Positions 46,550-57,155 of a DNA stretch of 64,000 bases are shown piece by piece. Under the pieces are notes generated by a model. It worked only from the letters and a program-made list of their open reading frames with translations, was not told where the DNA came from and did no database searches. Location of the stretch: positions 55,303,223 through 55,367,222 of the forward strand of contig OY987303.1 in the NCBI GenBank assembly GCA_963920635.1, read 5' to 3'. The position numbers and the translations under genes are program-made. How positions within the stretch are numbered: the first letter of the stretch is position 1; every line of letters starts with the position of its first letter. Source of the DNA: Pseudeuparius sepicola (Eukaryota > Arthropoda > Insecta > Coleoptera > Anthribidae).

Positions 46550-48214
46550 TCATCTAAATGGCAGGGACTGTATTTTCATTAGCGAACGCAAATATATGGC
46601 AATTTCAGACTCCTTTTGTTGCTCTAACGGAAGAATGGCGGCCGTAGCGTCTCGCGAGCAGTTCACGTAGCAATTAAAAGCACTAAAGGAGAACCCGGTG
46701 AATGAATAACACGAACCCATTTCGCTGTGACAAGTCAAAAAATGAAAATTGCAATTTCAGAAGTTCACTGATTCTCGTACCGGACGAAAAAAAGAGGTTG
46801 AAAAAACGGGGTACACGAATTTTAATATACATTTTTACGCTTGGTTTGCTCCAAACCGCAGAAAAATTGATTTGTTATAGAGTTAACTACACAATTGGCT
46901 TACCGCTACATAACTAGGAACCAGGAAACGGTCGATTTTTGTGCCACATACCTGGAAAAGAAGACAGAATTATAACAGGTGAAATATATAGTGGCCCAAG
47001 CTACCGTATTACATTTTTTTTATCTCATCTTCAACCTAATTTGAGATAATCACGAAATAGTGTTACAAAATTTAAACGGAACATAAAATTATAGATAATC
47101 GGCGCTGGTGTATACCTCTTGTCAAACCAGTTTTTTTTTCGGTTCTACCGTGTGTAAATAGGTAGGTAGAAAGTAGTATGAAACAGGACCATAGATTGTT
47201 CAAGATTCGGTAAAAAATAAATTTCTATATGTTGTTGCCACTTATAACAGATAAATTTTGCTCCGGTGTCTACTGAGTGATTCATAACTAAAGCATTTTA
47301 TTAAGAAACGTATACCTAAAGTCTATCCAAGTTACAGCGGCAGTAGATATAAACAAAGTCACATGATCGCATTGCGATCGATTACCAGGGTCGGACTAAT
47401 ATGAGATTCCCAGTGGCTTGTAATTCTTTTAGAAGTTCCAAAAATTGTGTTTTTACCTTTCGTGGATCTTTATAAATTTCCTTAAATTAAGTAGCAAAAT
47501 AAATATACAGAATATACTGCTCGCGATCCGATCTAAAATATGCAGGAAACTCGACTGAGGGCAGAGCCGGCCCTGCATTCTGCTCGCCGCGTAAACACTT
47601 GACATTTTATGACGGCCAGACCAATAAGAGAATAGGTCACGTGGTGGCCAATGTTTTGATCCACTGCCTCTGTAACTTGGATAGAGTTTAGAGACTTTAA
47701 ATTTTGAAAAATATACACTGTACCAAGGCACCGATGTTCAACATTTTGTAACGAATGTGGAATTTGGTTGGCGAGGCCTGTAAGGCCGCGGACTACCTTG
47801 CAATTGTTTGTCGAACGTCCTCTTTAATGTCGATTTAAAAAATATATTTTATTTATGATCCGGTGTTCTCATTTTTCTTCGAAATCAAACTTGAATGAGG
47901 CAGACATATTTGCGATAAATGGAAGTGAGACGTCATCGGCGAACTTGGCAGGTCGGTAGGCGCGTACCTAATTCGAAAAGTTTGTAATTTCGCTATCGAC
48001 AAAGGTCGAAATGAAGCAATATCTCGCGATAAGGCCCCCAGCTGGGTCGCAACGTCTCTATACCGTCAACAATTAAATAGCTACTCTTTGAAAAAATCGA
48101 AAGTAATTTGCGCGCAACATTTTGCCTGCCTGGCAGGGTGCTATACCCGAGCAACAATATCCTTTTCGATGATGCAGTCTGTCGCTTTGGTCTAGGCTAA
48201 TAAGTAGGTTTTTG
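46550..48214. other. Gene-poor stretch
   Basis: Short ORFs up to 92 codons (47453-47731, minus) carry no motif I recognise. Composition is GC-richer near 47750-48180. No repeats were detected by eye. Confidence 0.3.
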
Positions 48215-48222
48215 ATGATCAG

Positions 48223-49135
48223 TAAAGAGCGGAATATATGCAAATTGCATATATATGCATTTTTTGCATGTTTTATTCAATTTCGCAAAACATTGCATAT
48301 TTCTGGAAAAACTATATTTTTGTGCATATTTGCATGCTTTTCCTATACTTATTTATAGATTAAGATATAACCAAGATTATGAGAGCCCAGAGACAACTCG
48401 CAGTGTGTGGTGCAAAGTCAAGAAATCCTGAAAAATGCGGATGTAGCTAACCAACTTGTTTTTATTAAAGTTAATTTTAGTTTTATACCAGATAAATAAT
48501 TCTTTCATTAGAAAGTAGAAATTTAGGTTTAAGCGAATAGGTTGATTTTGTTCAAACATTTTCCGCTAAATGTAGAAAGGTTCCCGGTGATGTAGGTATT
48601 AAAGTTAGAAAAAAATTAGAAGCTCTACTGTTGAAGAATGAAGGGTTCAAATCTTTAATGGCAGTAAAGAGTATTTTTCATGGTAAATCATCCAACGAAG
48701 TTGCACCTGGCCATATACCTTACTACCCAAATTAAAATATTGTCCTATTACATCGGCAGATGTAGAGAGAAGCTTTTCTATATATAAACATATTTTTACC
48801 GACAGAAGGCAAAGATTTTTATTGGAAAACTTTGAAAAGTATTTAATCATAAATTCCTATTGGGTATACAATTTCAAATTAACATGTTTTTATAATTCTG
48901 ATTTAATATAGGTATTTTACGAGGTATTTTATGTATTTGTTTTCCTTTCATTTTTCTTAAAATAAACCCTTTCTCTAAAATCAGTTTTGGTGTTTTTTTA
49001 AGGTATTTGTACAAATAATATAAATGCATATTATTGCATATATTTGGCCAAATAAATGCATATTATTGCATATTTGAAATAAAAATTATATGCGCATATT
49101 TCGATTGAAATTAAATGCATATATTCCGCCCTTTA
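48223..49135 (+). mobile_element. hAT relic with exact 8-bp TSD, 913 bp
   Basis: ATGATCAG occurs at 48215-48222 and 49136-49143. The ends are TAAAGAGCGGAATATATGCA and the complement of TAAAGGGCGGAATATATGCA, with many subterminal 'tgcatat' words on both sides. Only the transposase C-terminus survives inside. It is inserted at the edge of the palindrome 49144-50308. Confidence 0.92.
48560..48860 (+). pseudogene. hAT transposase C-terminal fragment
   Basis: One frame reads RKKLEALLLKNEGFKSL at about 48608. After a shift, LLPKLKYCPITSADVERSF, SIYKHIFTDRRQRFLLENF and EKYLIINSYW run from about 48718 to 48870. The 'DVERSFS..K.I..DRR..F..EN.EKYL' pattern is the hAT dimerisation region, of a lineage different from copies A and B. 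Everything upstream, including the catalytic core, is missing or unrecognisable. Confidence 0.82.
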
Positions 49136-49143
49136 ATGATCAG

Positions 49144-50308
49144 TATGGGGATCTCGGAAACTAGCTGAGATAGAAGGGAGGTTAAATGGGAAGTGAATTG
49201 CATTTTTGTGGGCCAAATTTAGCGCGCCTTGGGGTTTTTGAAAGAAGTCATGGCTTTACTATATATTTTGAAAAATCGAAATTTTGGCGATTTAAGTATT
49301 CTAATCCATCTAGCTTCGTTGTTTCTGATTTCAGATAAAATGTATAAATACCAAAGTTAGAGGGAATTGTATTCCCAATGCGGTTATAATGTCCTACTTT
49401 TCGTGACAGCAGCCATTTTCGAGATATGACAAACTTGTGTTTTTTTAAATGGAAACCATAGTTGGCCGCATGTTCTCAAAAAATCAGACATTCTGAGAGC
49501 TTTCTAACGATATAATGCTCGATAATATGATTATTCGTAAGTAATATCATAAGAGCATCTAATTTTTCCGAAAAAAATCTGAAAAACACGTTGCTAAGTA
49601 ATATTTTAACAAGAAGCATGAGTGCTGGTGGCAACAAAAATCCGAGTCGAAGACGAGGATTTTTGCACTTGCACGAATGCATTTTGTTAAAAAAATATTA
49701 CTTAGCATTGTGTTTTTTTGGATTTTTCTCACAGGAAAAATTAGATGCCCGAATGGTATTTGACAAGACTATTTCATGGGTAACAAATTATTCTGCATAA
49801 ACACATAGCTTACAAAACTTACTACCTATTATACAACAGCCGTCAAGTTTTGCCTCGGGTAAACTCGAAAAAACTGCTGACAGGTGCTGTCATACAGGTT
49901 TTCCATCTAGACACCAATTGTAATTCGAAATTGCGCGTTTGTGATTAGTGGAAATTAAGACTAGGGAAATAGTCGGAAAAATAACGGAAATAACAACTAT
50001 GGTTGCCATTTACAAAAACACAAGTTTTCATATTTCGAAAATGGCAGCTGCCAGGGAAAGTAGGACATGATAACCGCATTGGGGACACAATTTCCCCCAA
50101 CTTTGGTATTTACACTTTTTATCTAAAATTAGAAACAACGAAGCTAGACGGATTGGAATAAAACGCCAAATTTTAGTTTTTTCAAAATATTTAGTAAGCC
50201 ATGCCTTTTTTCAAAAATCTACAAGGCGCGTTAAATTGGGCCCACAAAACTGCAATTCTTTCCCCATTTAACCTTTTATCTCCGCTAGTTTTAGAGATCC
50301 CCATACAA
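49144..50308. mobile_element. Palindromic element, ~1.16 kb
   Basis: TATGGGGATCTCGGAAACTA at 49144 is mirrored by ...CTAGTTTTAGAGATCCCCATAC ending 50308. The match continues for about 330 bases inward on each side. A second inner inverted repeat (gcatctaatttttcc... at 49553 with ...ggaaaaattagatgc ending 49749) forms the hairpin centre. Paired ORFs of about 68 codons are mirror images. Confidence 0.8.
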
Positions 50309-50411
50309 AAAAACCTCGCCCTGCGTCACAATGGTCGACAATAGAAATTACATTGTAACACAATGTTTTTCCAAATAATTTACAAGTATCTTCGATCTGA
50401 CATGCTTTACT

Positions 50412-50455
50412 AGTTGACACTGATGATGGCTTAACAGCCGAAAGCGGTTTGAGAA
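50412..50455 (+). ncRNA. Second hammerhead-like ribozyme core
   Basis: CTGATGA at 50420-50426, stem II GGCT (50428-50431) with AGCC (50436-50439) closed by a UAAC tetraloop, then GAAA at 50440-50443 and GCGGTTT. Core plus stem II are perfect. As with the copy at 10215, helix III is minimal or absent and helix I is not evident, so it may be a decayed Penelope-type motif. Confidence 0.48.
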
Positions 50456-50459
50456 TACT

Positions 50460-51419
50460 GTTCCGTTTGGCCAAGCAAACTGTTTTATGACGACATACTT
50501 TTTACTACATAGCAATAAAAACAAAATCCCTTTGCGTCAGATAATTCTAGGACACACTGTATAAGATTACAAATACAGTAGCATTAAAAAATATGGGTAA
50601 ATATAGTTCCGTTATTATTGTAAACCTGATTAAATATCTAATGGAAGTAAAAAGTAAAGTTATTTTAGTCTTACAATCTAATAAGTACCTACCTTTCTTT
50701 GAAAATTTAAAAAATAGAGTGTAGAGTAGTTTTATTGTTTTATTTGTAGAAAATTAATTGCTGTATCTGAAAACAATGTTTGAATTTACGTTATACAGGA
50801 GCTTAACAATTTTCTTAGCAAATAAAAATACTCATATACCTTTATGCTTTTATTTTGTCTGAAAAAATTTCGTTAAAACATCTCAACCGGATGAAAAATA
50901 AAGTGATAAGATATTTTTGGGCGCCCTACACTTGGAAACTGAAGGTTTTTATTAGAAAAGCACCCAGTAAAGAACGCCGTTTATTTAAAAATGGCGGCTG
51001 TATTATAGGTTTATTCATTTTTAATTGAATGAAAACGTATACTGAGCATGACTGATAGAAAAAAGCCGTAACCCAAGGCACTTTCGTCAGCACCTGATAA
51101 TATATTTAAACGTCCTCGAAGTTATGAGAATGAAAACTATAAAAATAAAATGCATGGTGCTTAAATGGTTTAGGTAAGTGAAAATAAAAACTAAGTAGCA
51201 GCCCATGAGCTTCTACTACAAAAAATTTGAATTATAAATTTTCTAAAAATATATTTTTACACCCCAAAGGCAAAATATTACAGGTCTTAATTTCTTTGAG
51301 TGCTATTTAATCACAATGTAAAAAAAGGAATTTGATAACCTAATTCGTTTCCATTATTTGCGTCAACCAAGACATTCGATTTATGCTCCAGTGGCGACAT
51401 TTTGATGACTTAGATGTGT
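50460..51419. other. AT-rich stretch, no gene
   Basis: A GGACACACTG|TA terminus lies at about 50552-50563, matching the TA|CAGTGTGTCC end class, but I did not find its partner. Nothing else is recognised. Confidence 0.35.
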
Positions 51420-51426
51420 GGTTAAC

Positions 51427-52229
51427 CGGCACCGTCGCAATGACAAGGCCCGGCAGCTGAAAGCGATGAGTCATCCAAGAGAGGTGGGCGTAAGGCGCCA
51501 AATTCAAATTTCAAGATGTCAAGTTGGTAAATTTGGTTAAAAAAAAACACTTTAAAATGATCGTTTACATATATTGCTCATGGTTTTACAACAGGGATAA
51601 TAATCTACGAGAGTGAAAGTCACATTTTGAAGGGCTTTTGGTGCATTTACATATCTACCGCTAAAATTTTCGTAAATGCCAATTATTTCTTATTTGCGTT
51701 GATAGATACAACTAAATTGGAATGAATAAAACCATAAAACTTCCTGATTTTAAGGTGGTTACGTTTAATCATGTAAATTTGTTAGGTATAACACTCTCCA
51801 AACAGTCCAAACCAAATCTCTTTTGATGGCCTTAACCCACTTTTCCCTTAAAATGGGTTTTTAGGGAGGAAAATGCGGAACTTTAGGACCGCCCTTGTAG
51901 TTTTCCTTGCAGTTGGGAACGGAACACGTCCACGGCATGATTTAAATAAGTCCGAAACTCTAGACACAACCTAAAACCAATAAACTAAAATTGAATTTTA
52001 AGCACTTTATTCTGAATCACTGCTGTTTTACCACCGTATTAATAAAAATCCACGTCCTAGATTACTAAAAAACACAGTCCAACACACAATAAACACAACA
52101 AACGTTCTTTAAAACAGGAAAATCGCCAGACAAGTAAATGTAAACAACTAGGAAAAGCTACCTCCCTCTGATGACGTAGTGACGTTTCGCGTCGCCAGCT
52201 GGCAGGCCTTTATCATTGCGACGGTGCCG
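51427..52229. mobile_element. Non-autonomous DNA element with 7-bp TSD, copy 2
   Basis: GGTTAAC lies at 51420-51426 and again at 52230-52236. The ends are CGGCACCGTCGCAATGACAA and the complement of CGGCACCGTCGCAATGATAA. The body matches copy 1 but holds a single diverged 425-type unit. It lacks a ~35-base piece present in copy 1 (around 'ggaagactgtgtagg') and has an extra ~95 bases near 52020-52110. Non-coding. Confidence 0.9.
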
Positions 52230-52239
52230 GGTTAACAGG

Positions 52240-52830
52240 TTAACAGTTTGGTTCTAATTTCTGTGACACCCTGTATATTTAAACGGACGTGGAAAAATAT
52301 GTTTAATTTTACTGTAAAATTCCCAAGTAGAATCATCATATTATGTTTAAATTCTACGAAAATATTAGGTAGTAACATTGAATAATCAATGATAGTAGTT
52401 AGGTATATACACAATGAGTACAAAACAACTTTTTTCCATGGTCCCAACATCGTGGCTTAGCTGTATTCTACGGGTCATTCGGCTTTATGCCGCCGAGGTT
52501 TTACCATTAATTAGTATTTTATGGTGGTTCAGCAGATTCCTGGCTAGGTGGAAAGGTGATCTAGTTAAATATTTAATGGGTAGTATTACGCATAATAACA
52601 CGACTACCGGTTTCGCGTTTGATATTGTAATAAAGTGCCCCGTCTATGCTGTGCGCTTTTCGCAGTGAGCAGCGACGCTTTTATAGATGACTACATTTAG
52701 AAAGGTGTTTTTAACATACTTGGATGTTTGCAAACTATGCCATATTTACCGCGAAAATATTAGGAGTAGGTATACCTACTCTGCCAAATGACACAGTATA
52801 TACGTTACAGGTAATGTTAGGTAATATATT
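52240..52830. other. Stretch without recognised gene
   Basis: A GACACCCTG|TA terminus at about 52264-52275 lies immediately beside the preceding element. An 84-codon ORF (52414-52668) has an ATG (MSTKQLFSMVPTSW) and a hydrophobic middle but no known domain. Treated as unproven. Confidence 0.25.
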
Positions 52831-52833
52831 TTT

Positions 52834-53225
52834 CTTGAAATCGGCATTAAAATGTCCCAAAATCGTCATTAAAAGCACAGAATAAGTAGGCCTTGGCGAG
52901 ATGTAAACAACAAACGTCAGACGCGGAGAAATCGCCCGTCAAAAGTGACCAAATATTCAAAACCCGGCCGATAAAGGCTCATTTAACTTTTCGTACACAT
53001 TGCGAAATTGTTTCCTATAGAAGCGCAATCCTTCAGTATACATATTTTAGTAAATTCGAATATCAATAGATTTGTTGGGTAGGCTGCACAAGAAGCAGCA
53101 GTTTGGTTTTTCTGTCAGAAGGTGCCGTACGTCATTATACTTGTCCTAGGTAGAGCGATCGGTAAAGTCAAGCAACGCCGCGCGTAGTCGGTTCGTGGAC
53201 GGCTGATCCCTTATTATTATTTTCT
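52834..53225 (+). repeat. 5S-like composite repeat, copy 1
   Basis: It starts CTTGAAATCGGCATTAAAAT and ends in the 5S-like segment. It aligns throughout with copies at 53392 and 57156 with moderate divergence. Shared landmarks are 'gtaggccttggcgag', 'gtgaccaaatattcaaaacc' and 'gctgcacaa.a.gcagcagtttgg'. Confidence 0.85.
53155..53210 (+). ncRNA. 5S-rRNA-like segment (copy 1)
   Basis: GCGATCGGTAAAGTCAAGCA followed by ACGCCGCGCGTAGTCGG and TTCGTGGACGGCTGATCC parallels the conserved 5S rRNA region from 'CGATCACCGAAGTTAAGCAACG' (shortened here) through 'TTGGATGGGTGACC', i.e. boxes A and C of a type 1 Pol III promoter. The 5' half of 5S is shortened and the terminal stem is missing, so this is a derived segment, not a 5S gene. 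Confidence 0.55.
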
Positions 53226-53274
53226 TGCCTAATAAAACATTTTTTTCCGATTTCAAGAAAAATATAATATGTAC

Positions 53275-53384
53275 CTCGGCACTGAAGTTCTTTTTATGAC
53301 TCATGTGGTTTATTTGCCTCGGCCAGAGGCCTCAGCAACTAAACTCCATAAAAAGTTGAACTTCAGTGCCTTGGTACATAAATA
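53275..53384. repeat. Hairpin segment between 5S-like copies
   Basis: 'cggcactgaagttctttttatg' is mirrored by 'cataaaaagttgaacttcagtg' around a core with 'cctcggccagaggcct'. The same segment follows copy 3 at 57619-57727. Confidence 0.75.
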
Positions 53385-53391
53385 ACTATGT

Positions 53392-53810
53392 CTTGAAATC
53401 GGCAGTGAAGTTTCTCAAAATCGTCATTAAAAGCTCAGAAATCGGCACTGAAGTAGCCCATTATTGTACGATTTTTTCAATAAGTAGGCCTTGGCGAGAT
53501 GTAAACATCAAACGTCAGAAGCGGAGCCATCGCCCGTCGAAAGTGACCAAATATTCAAAACCTGGCCAATAAACACCCATTTAACTTTTCGAACACATTG
53601 CGAAATTGTGACCTATAGCACCGCAATCTTTCAGTATAAATATTTTAGTAGGTTTGAATATCGATAGATTTGTAATGGAGGCTGCACAACAAGCAGCAGT
53701 TTGGTTTTTCTGTTCGAAGGCGCCGTGTCTTGTCATACTTAATCTAGGTAGAGCGACCGTCAAAGTCAAGCAACGCCGCGCCGGGTTGGTTCATGGATGG
53801 GTGATCCCGT
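53392..53810 (+). repeat. 5S-like composite repeat, copy 2
   Basis: Tandem to copy 1 across the hairpin segment. Its 5S-like end (53752-53808) keeps the best box C match, CATGGATGGGTGATCC, and box A AAAGTCAAGCAACG. Confidence 0.85.
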
Positions 53811-53849
53811 CTGACTATTTTGTTGTTTCGGAATATATTTGCTTGTAGA

Positions 53850-54350
53850 TTTTAAACGAAAACAGTTAGAGAAATTTTTTGTAACAAAACTTATTCAGAA
53901 AAAGGCAGGCTTTGCAAATAATATGAATTCGTAGATAGTTTCCGACCATGAGTTTCTCAATTGAACTACGTTTCCATCTTGTAGGTCAGTTTATTTTTTA
54001 TAATTAACGACCCTTATCTTGGTCATCATCAAGCTACAGAATAAAATTGAAAAATTTCATTAAGATGTTAAATGTTATCGAAGATAACATTTGTTTTGGA
54101 AAAATGGAAAACTTTTAATTTTTTAAGATGACATGGGTGAGTACACAAACCATGTTGGTATGGTACTACCATACCAACGATGTTAACGTCGCGTTAATAA
54201 TAAAAAATGAACTGACCTACAAGATGGAATTGAACTAATATGAAGAAACTAGGGTTGTCACCTTTTTGCAAAGTGAAAAAAGGACATTGCCAAAAATTCT
54301 TCTAGAAATTTTCTTACAAATTAAATTATAACAAAACATTAAAAAGTTTA
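53850..54350. other. AT-rich stretch with small palindromes
   Basis: 'catgttggtatggtactaccataccaacgatg' near 54151 is a near-perfect inverted repeat, and 'tgaactacgtttccatcttgtaggtcag' (53959) is mirrored at about 54210-54236 (ctgacctacaagatgg), suggesting a ~280-bp inverted-repeat element. No gene. Confidence 0.45.
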
Positions 54351-54351
54351 A

Positions 54352-54551
54352 ATTTTGTCAAAATTCGAAGTAGGTCACCAGAAGATATACCCAAAACCTA
54401 ATTTTCTACAGACGTAGGTCCCTACCAATTTAAAATCATGCCATTTGGTCTCAAAAATGCACCCAGCACCTTCCGAAGAGTAATGAATAATATTCTCCGA
54501 GGCCTTCAAAATTAATGTCTTGTATACCGCGATGATATTATTATTTTTTAA
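54352..54551 (+). pseudogene. Ty3/gypsy reverse transcriptase fragment
   Basis: In one frame: SPEDIPKT, stop, [36 protein letters not shown], stop, CLVYRDDIIIF. The order [22 protein letters not shown]....VY.DDI is the Ty3/gypsy RT palm. The catalytic motif is YRDD where YLDD or YIDD is usual, and two in-frame stops occur. No LTRs, gag or integrase were seen nearby. It is a small relic of an LTR retrotransposon. Confidence 0.85.
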
Positions 54552-54677
54552 TTGTAAAACAGGGGAAAATGGAAAAATGGACTTCTTTTAGTCCATAATA
54601 ATTATTCACTTTTCAATTGTAAACGTATCGTGTCTCAATAAAACTTCGTGTATAATAACAACAACAATAAAACTTCG

Positions 54678-54715
54678 TGTATAATAACAACATTGTAAAT
54701 GCCAATGGTTATGAT

Positions 54716-54755
<40 letters not shown>

Positions 54756-54812
54756 ATCATATTTATATATAATAATCATAACCATTGGCATTTACAATGT
54801 TGTTATTATACA
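54678..54812. repeat. (TA)n cruciform: 43-bp perfect arms
   Basis: TGTATAATAACAACATTGTA... and its exact complement face each other around a 49-base interior that is mostly (TA)n. 'caataaaacttcgtgtataa' occurs twice just upstream (about 54636 and 54665). Confidence 0.85.
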
Positions 54813-54856
54813 TATTATATATATATATATATGATTATTATTTATTATATATTATA

Positions 54857-55553
54857 CAGGGTGTTTGTTGCCGGTTTTAGCTGGTATTTCCCGATTTTAA
54901 ATACTTTTAAGTAATTTTACCATTTATGCATTTATGAAAGGCCAATTCCATTAAACTAATGAAATCAGGCGGTGGACGCGGCCCTTCCGCGCGGCAGGAG
55001 AGGGGGCTATCTATCTGCCGTATGCCAGTTTACTTTTTAGTTGTTATCGTGTCGCCTTTTGAAACATAAAACCTTCACTAAGCGCCGTGTTTTGTGCCTT
55101 TATTTTTTTGTTCGCTAAAGATTATCCCTGTTGTCGGAGGACACCCACTGTACATAGTAATGAATACATAAATAATAAATCTAGTTAGTAGTAAAAAATC
55201 AGAAAATGAATGAACTGTATCGGCAACGTCGCACCGCGAGCAAAACGACAATCGCCATATCAAGAGGGAGCGCAGAGCGCGACCGCGTAGGACAGTCGGC
55301 CATCAGAAACCAAGAAACCAACAACGCGGAACGGTACGCGCCACGCGGAGAAGATACTACAATTATTCCCCTCGGACGCAGGGCGAGTTGAGGTCTCAAT
55401 TCCGTCGGTGGACGCCGTGGAAAACCGCAGTACCATATCGTCCGGGCGCTTTGTGATAATATGGCAAGTGCGAATGTGAGTGCGTGTCTTACCGAGGTGT
55501 TACCAGAGGAGGATAGTTTTTAAACCACCTTTCATTTGCTATCAGCACCCTGT
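54857..55553. mobile_element. TA-flanked CAGGGTG element, 697 bp
   Basis: TA|CAGGGTGTTTGTTGCCGG on the left; the complement of CAGGGTGCTGATAGC, then TA, on the right. The terminal inverted match is short (about nine bases). The interior is unusually GC-rich (55000-55060, 55200-55440), which produces overlapping 60-codon ORFs without motifs. Confidence 0.55.
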
Positions 55554-55859
55554 ATATATGATTATTCCAGGCAAAAATATTGGAAGTAGCGTTACAATGT
55601 TTTAAAAGTTTATCACTTCTAGAAATTTTAACTATACCGATCGACCTAAAACGGCCGCATATTATCTAGAGACACGGGCGTAGCCAGGATTTAGTTTTGG
55701 GGGGGGTTTAGTTTGAGAAGTAAATAAAACAACAAAAATATACTTACATGAAATTTAATATCTATATATTCATCCGAAAAACTACGACATATTTATAAAG
55801 TTCTTAACTTTAAATGAAATGGATAAATTAATTTCGTTCCTCTGTGCTAAATCTAAAAC

Positions 55860-56362
55860 CATTAAAGAAGAAATCTTCGGCTTTTTCTTTTAAATATATC
55901 CACTACTTCATCTGCATGAATTTCTGTTCCATAGTGAATGTTCATTAACCATTAAGTCTGTTTTCACTTGTAGTGTTTCGTAACTAGTTTTTCAGTCTCC
56001 TTAGGCTCGAGAAAGACCTTTCTGGGGTAGCAGTGGATACAGGAATGGTAGAGAAGATTTGTAGTAATGTGTAAATATTAGGATAAAGGTTTTTATCGCA
56101 CATATCTAGGCATTCCAAACTAGATTTCGGGGTAGGCAGTCTTCTTATCAGCATGCAAGGTAGCTGAAGCTTTGATAGCTAAATCAAAATTTGTTTCTTT
56201 ATTAGAAACCCCTTGACCTTGACTACACCACTTTTTCCAGTAGTCCATACCTTTAGGTTTATCACCCTTCCTTTTTTTCCCCTCCATTTTTCGACAGTAA
56301 TAATGATTCACGTATCTATCCTTAACAAGGTCATCGAATAACAGTGCACAAAAATTACTCAC
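55860..56362 (-). pseudogene. hAT transposase remnant of copy B
   Basis: The N-terminal frame 56120-56362 reads SNFCALLFDDLVKDRYVNHY with the first ATG at MEGKKRKGDKPKG. It differs from copy A at a few residues (S/C, L/P, R/G, L/F, D/A). The dimerisation region (56110-55860) is present but frameshifted. Non-functional. Confidence 0.8.
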
Positions 56363-56475
56363 TTACACGGTACACTTAATTCTCTTCACTATTCGTTCAC
56401 CACTTTTCACTTTTATTCTCTTCGAGTTCGCATGGAACAATACTGCCGTAAGCGCGGTCACGCGCCGCGGCGCCG

Positions 56476-56483
56476 CTTATATA
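56476..56483 (-). promoter_or_regulatory. TATA box of hAT copy B
   Basis: TATATAAG on the minus strand, at the same place as in copy A. Confidence 0.5.
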
Positions 56484-56799
56484 GCAGCCCAGCAGCCGTC
56501 CAGAAACTTCCACGAACTTCCACAAAGTTCCGCTCATTTCGACCGAGGGGCGTGGCGAATAATCGAGAAACAACGCAAAGTGTCCCTACAATACAAAATA
56601 GTTCGGCTGCAACTGCGTCTGCCTCTCGTCAAAAGATGGCGCTAGGCGCTACTATTACTACATATATTCAAACGTAATAATAATTTAACTCTTCACTCCT
56701 CGTATTTTTTCGGTATAATATTAGGTAATATTTTGCTTATTTCGGGGGGGGGGTTTGAACCCCCGAAACCCCCCCCTTGGCTACGCCCGTGTCTAGAGA

Positions 56800-57150
56800 G
56801 CTTTTCGCCGCTTAGAACGGGACGGTACCCGCGCAGGTAAGACGCGGGGAACCCGGCTCAGAATGTGAGGGACAGGTACCTCGCCGCGGGACGCAGGCCG
56901 AGCGGTTCTTAAATTAAACAAGGGGTACCCGGGGATAGGCTAGAAATAATTTTCGTATGCTATGGGACGACGTCGGATATCGGACGGGACGGTCGAGTTA
57001 GGTTCTAATTCGATGAGCGGAGAGTACAGATTATCGAGGTTAGGTATGGGGGAATGGGGGAATTTTTATACTCGGTTGAGAAGGGAAGGGAAACGTCGTA
57101 ACGATAAAATAAAAGCTTCTACTCAATTCTAAAATGATGACTGTAAATAA
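56800..57150. other. GC-rich stretch, no recognised gene
   Basis: Bases 56815-56940 are GC-rich (cgcgcaggtaagacgcggggaa) and contain a donor-like CAGGTAAG, but no open frame or domain supports an exon. Confidence 0.25.
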
Positions 57151-57155
57151 TATTT

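Larger units (their letters stand above)
55673..56791 (-). mobile_element. hAT element, internally deleted (copy B), 1119 bp, 8-bp TSD
   Basis: TCTAGAGA lies at 55665-55672 and 56792-56799, exact. The ends are CACGGGCGTAGCCAGGATT and the complement of CACGGGCGTAGCCAAGG. It aligns with copy A over its whole length in the opposite orientation, including the same deletion junction near 56120. It therefore descends from the same deleted master rather than from an independent deletion. Small deletions have since damaged the C-terminal region (around 55945-55985). Confidence 0.93.

Noticed and set aside
53155..53210. Functional 5S rRNA gene
   Set aside because: The 5' half is shortened, the terminal stem is missing and no T-run terminator follows in place; better read as a derived repeat.
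53191..53210. tRNA B box (GGTTCNANNCC-like)
   Set aside because: 'ggttcatggacgggtgatcc' fits 5S box C better and no cloverleaf can be drawn upstream.
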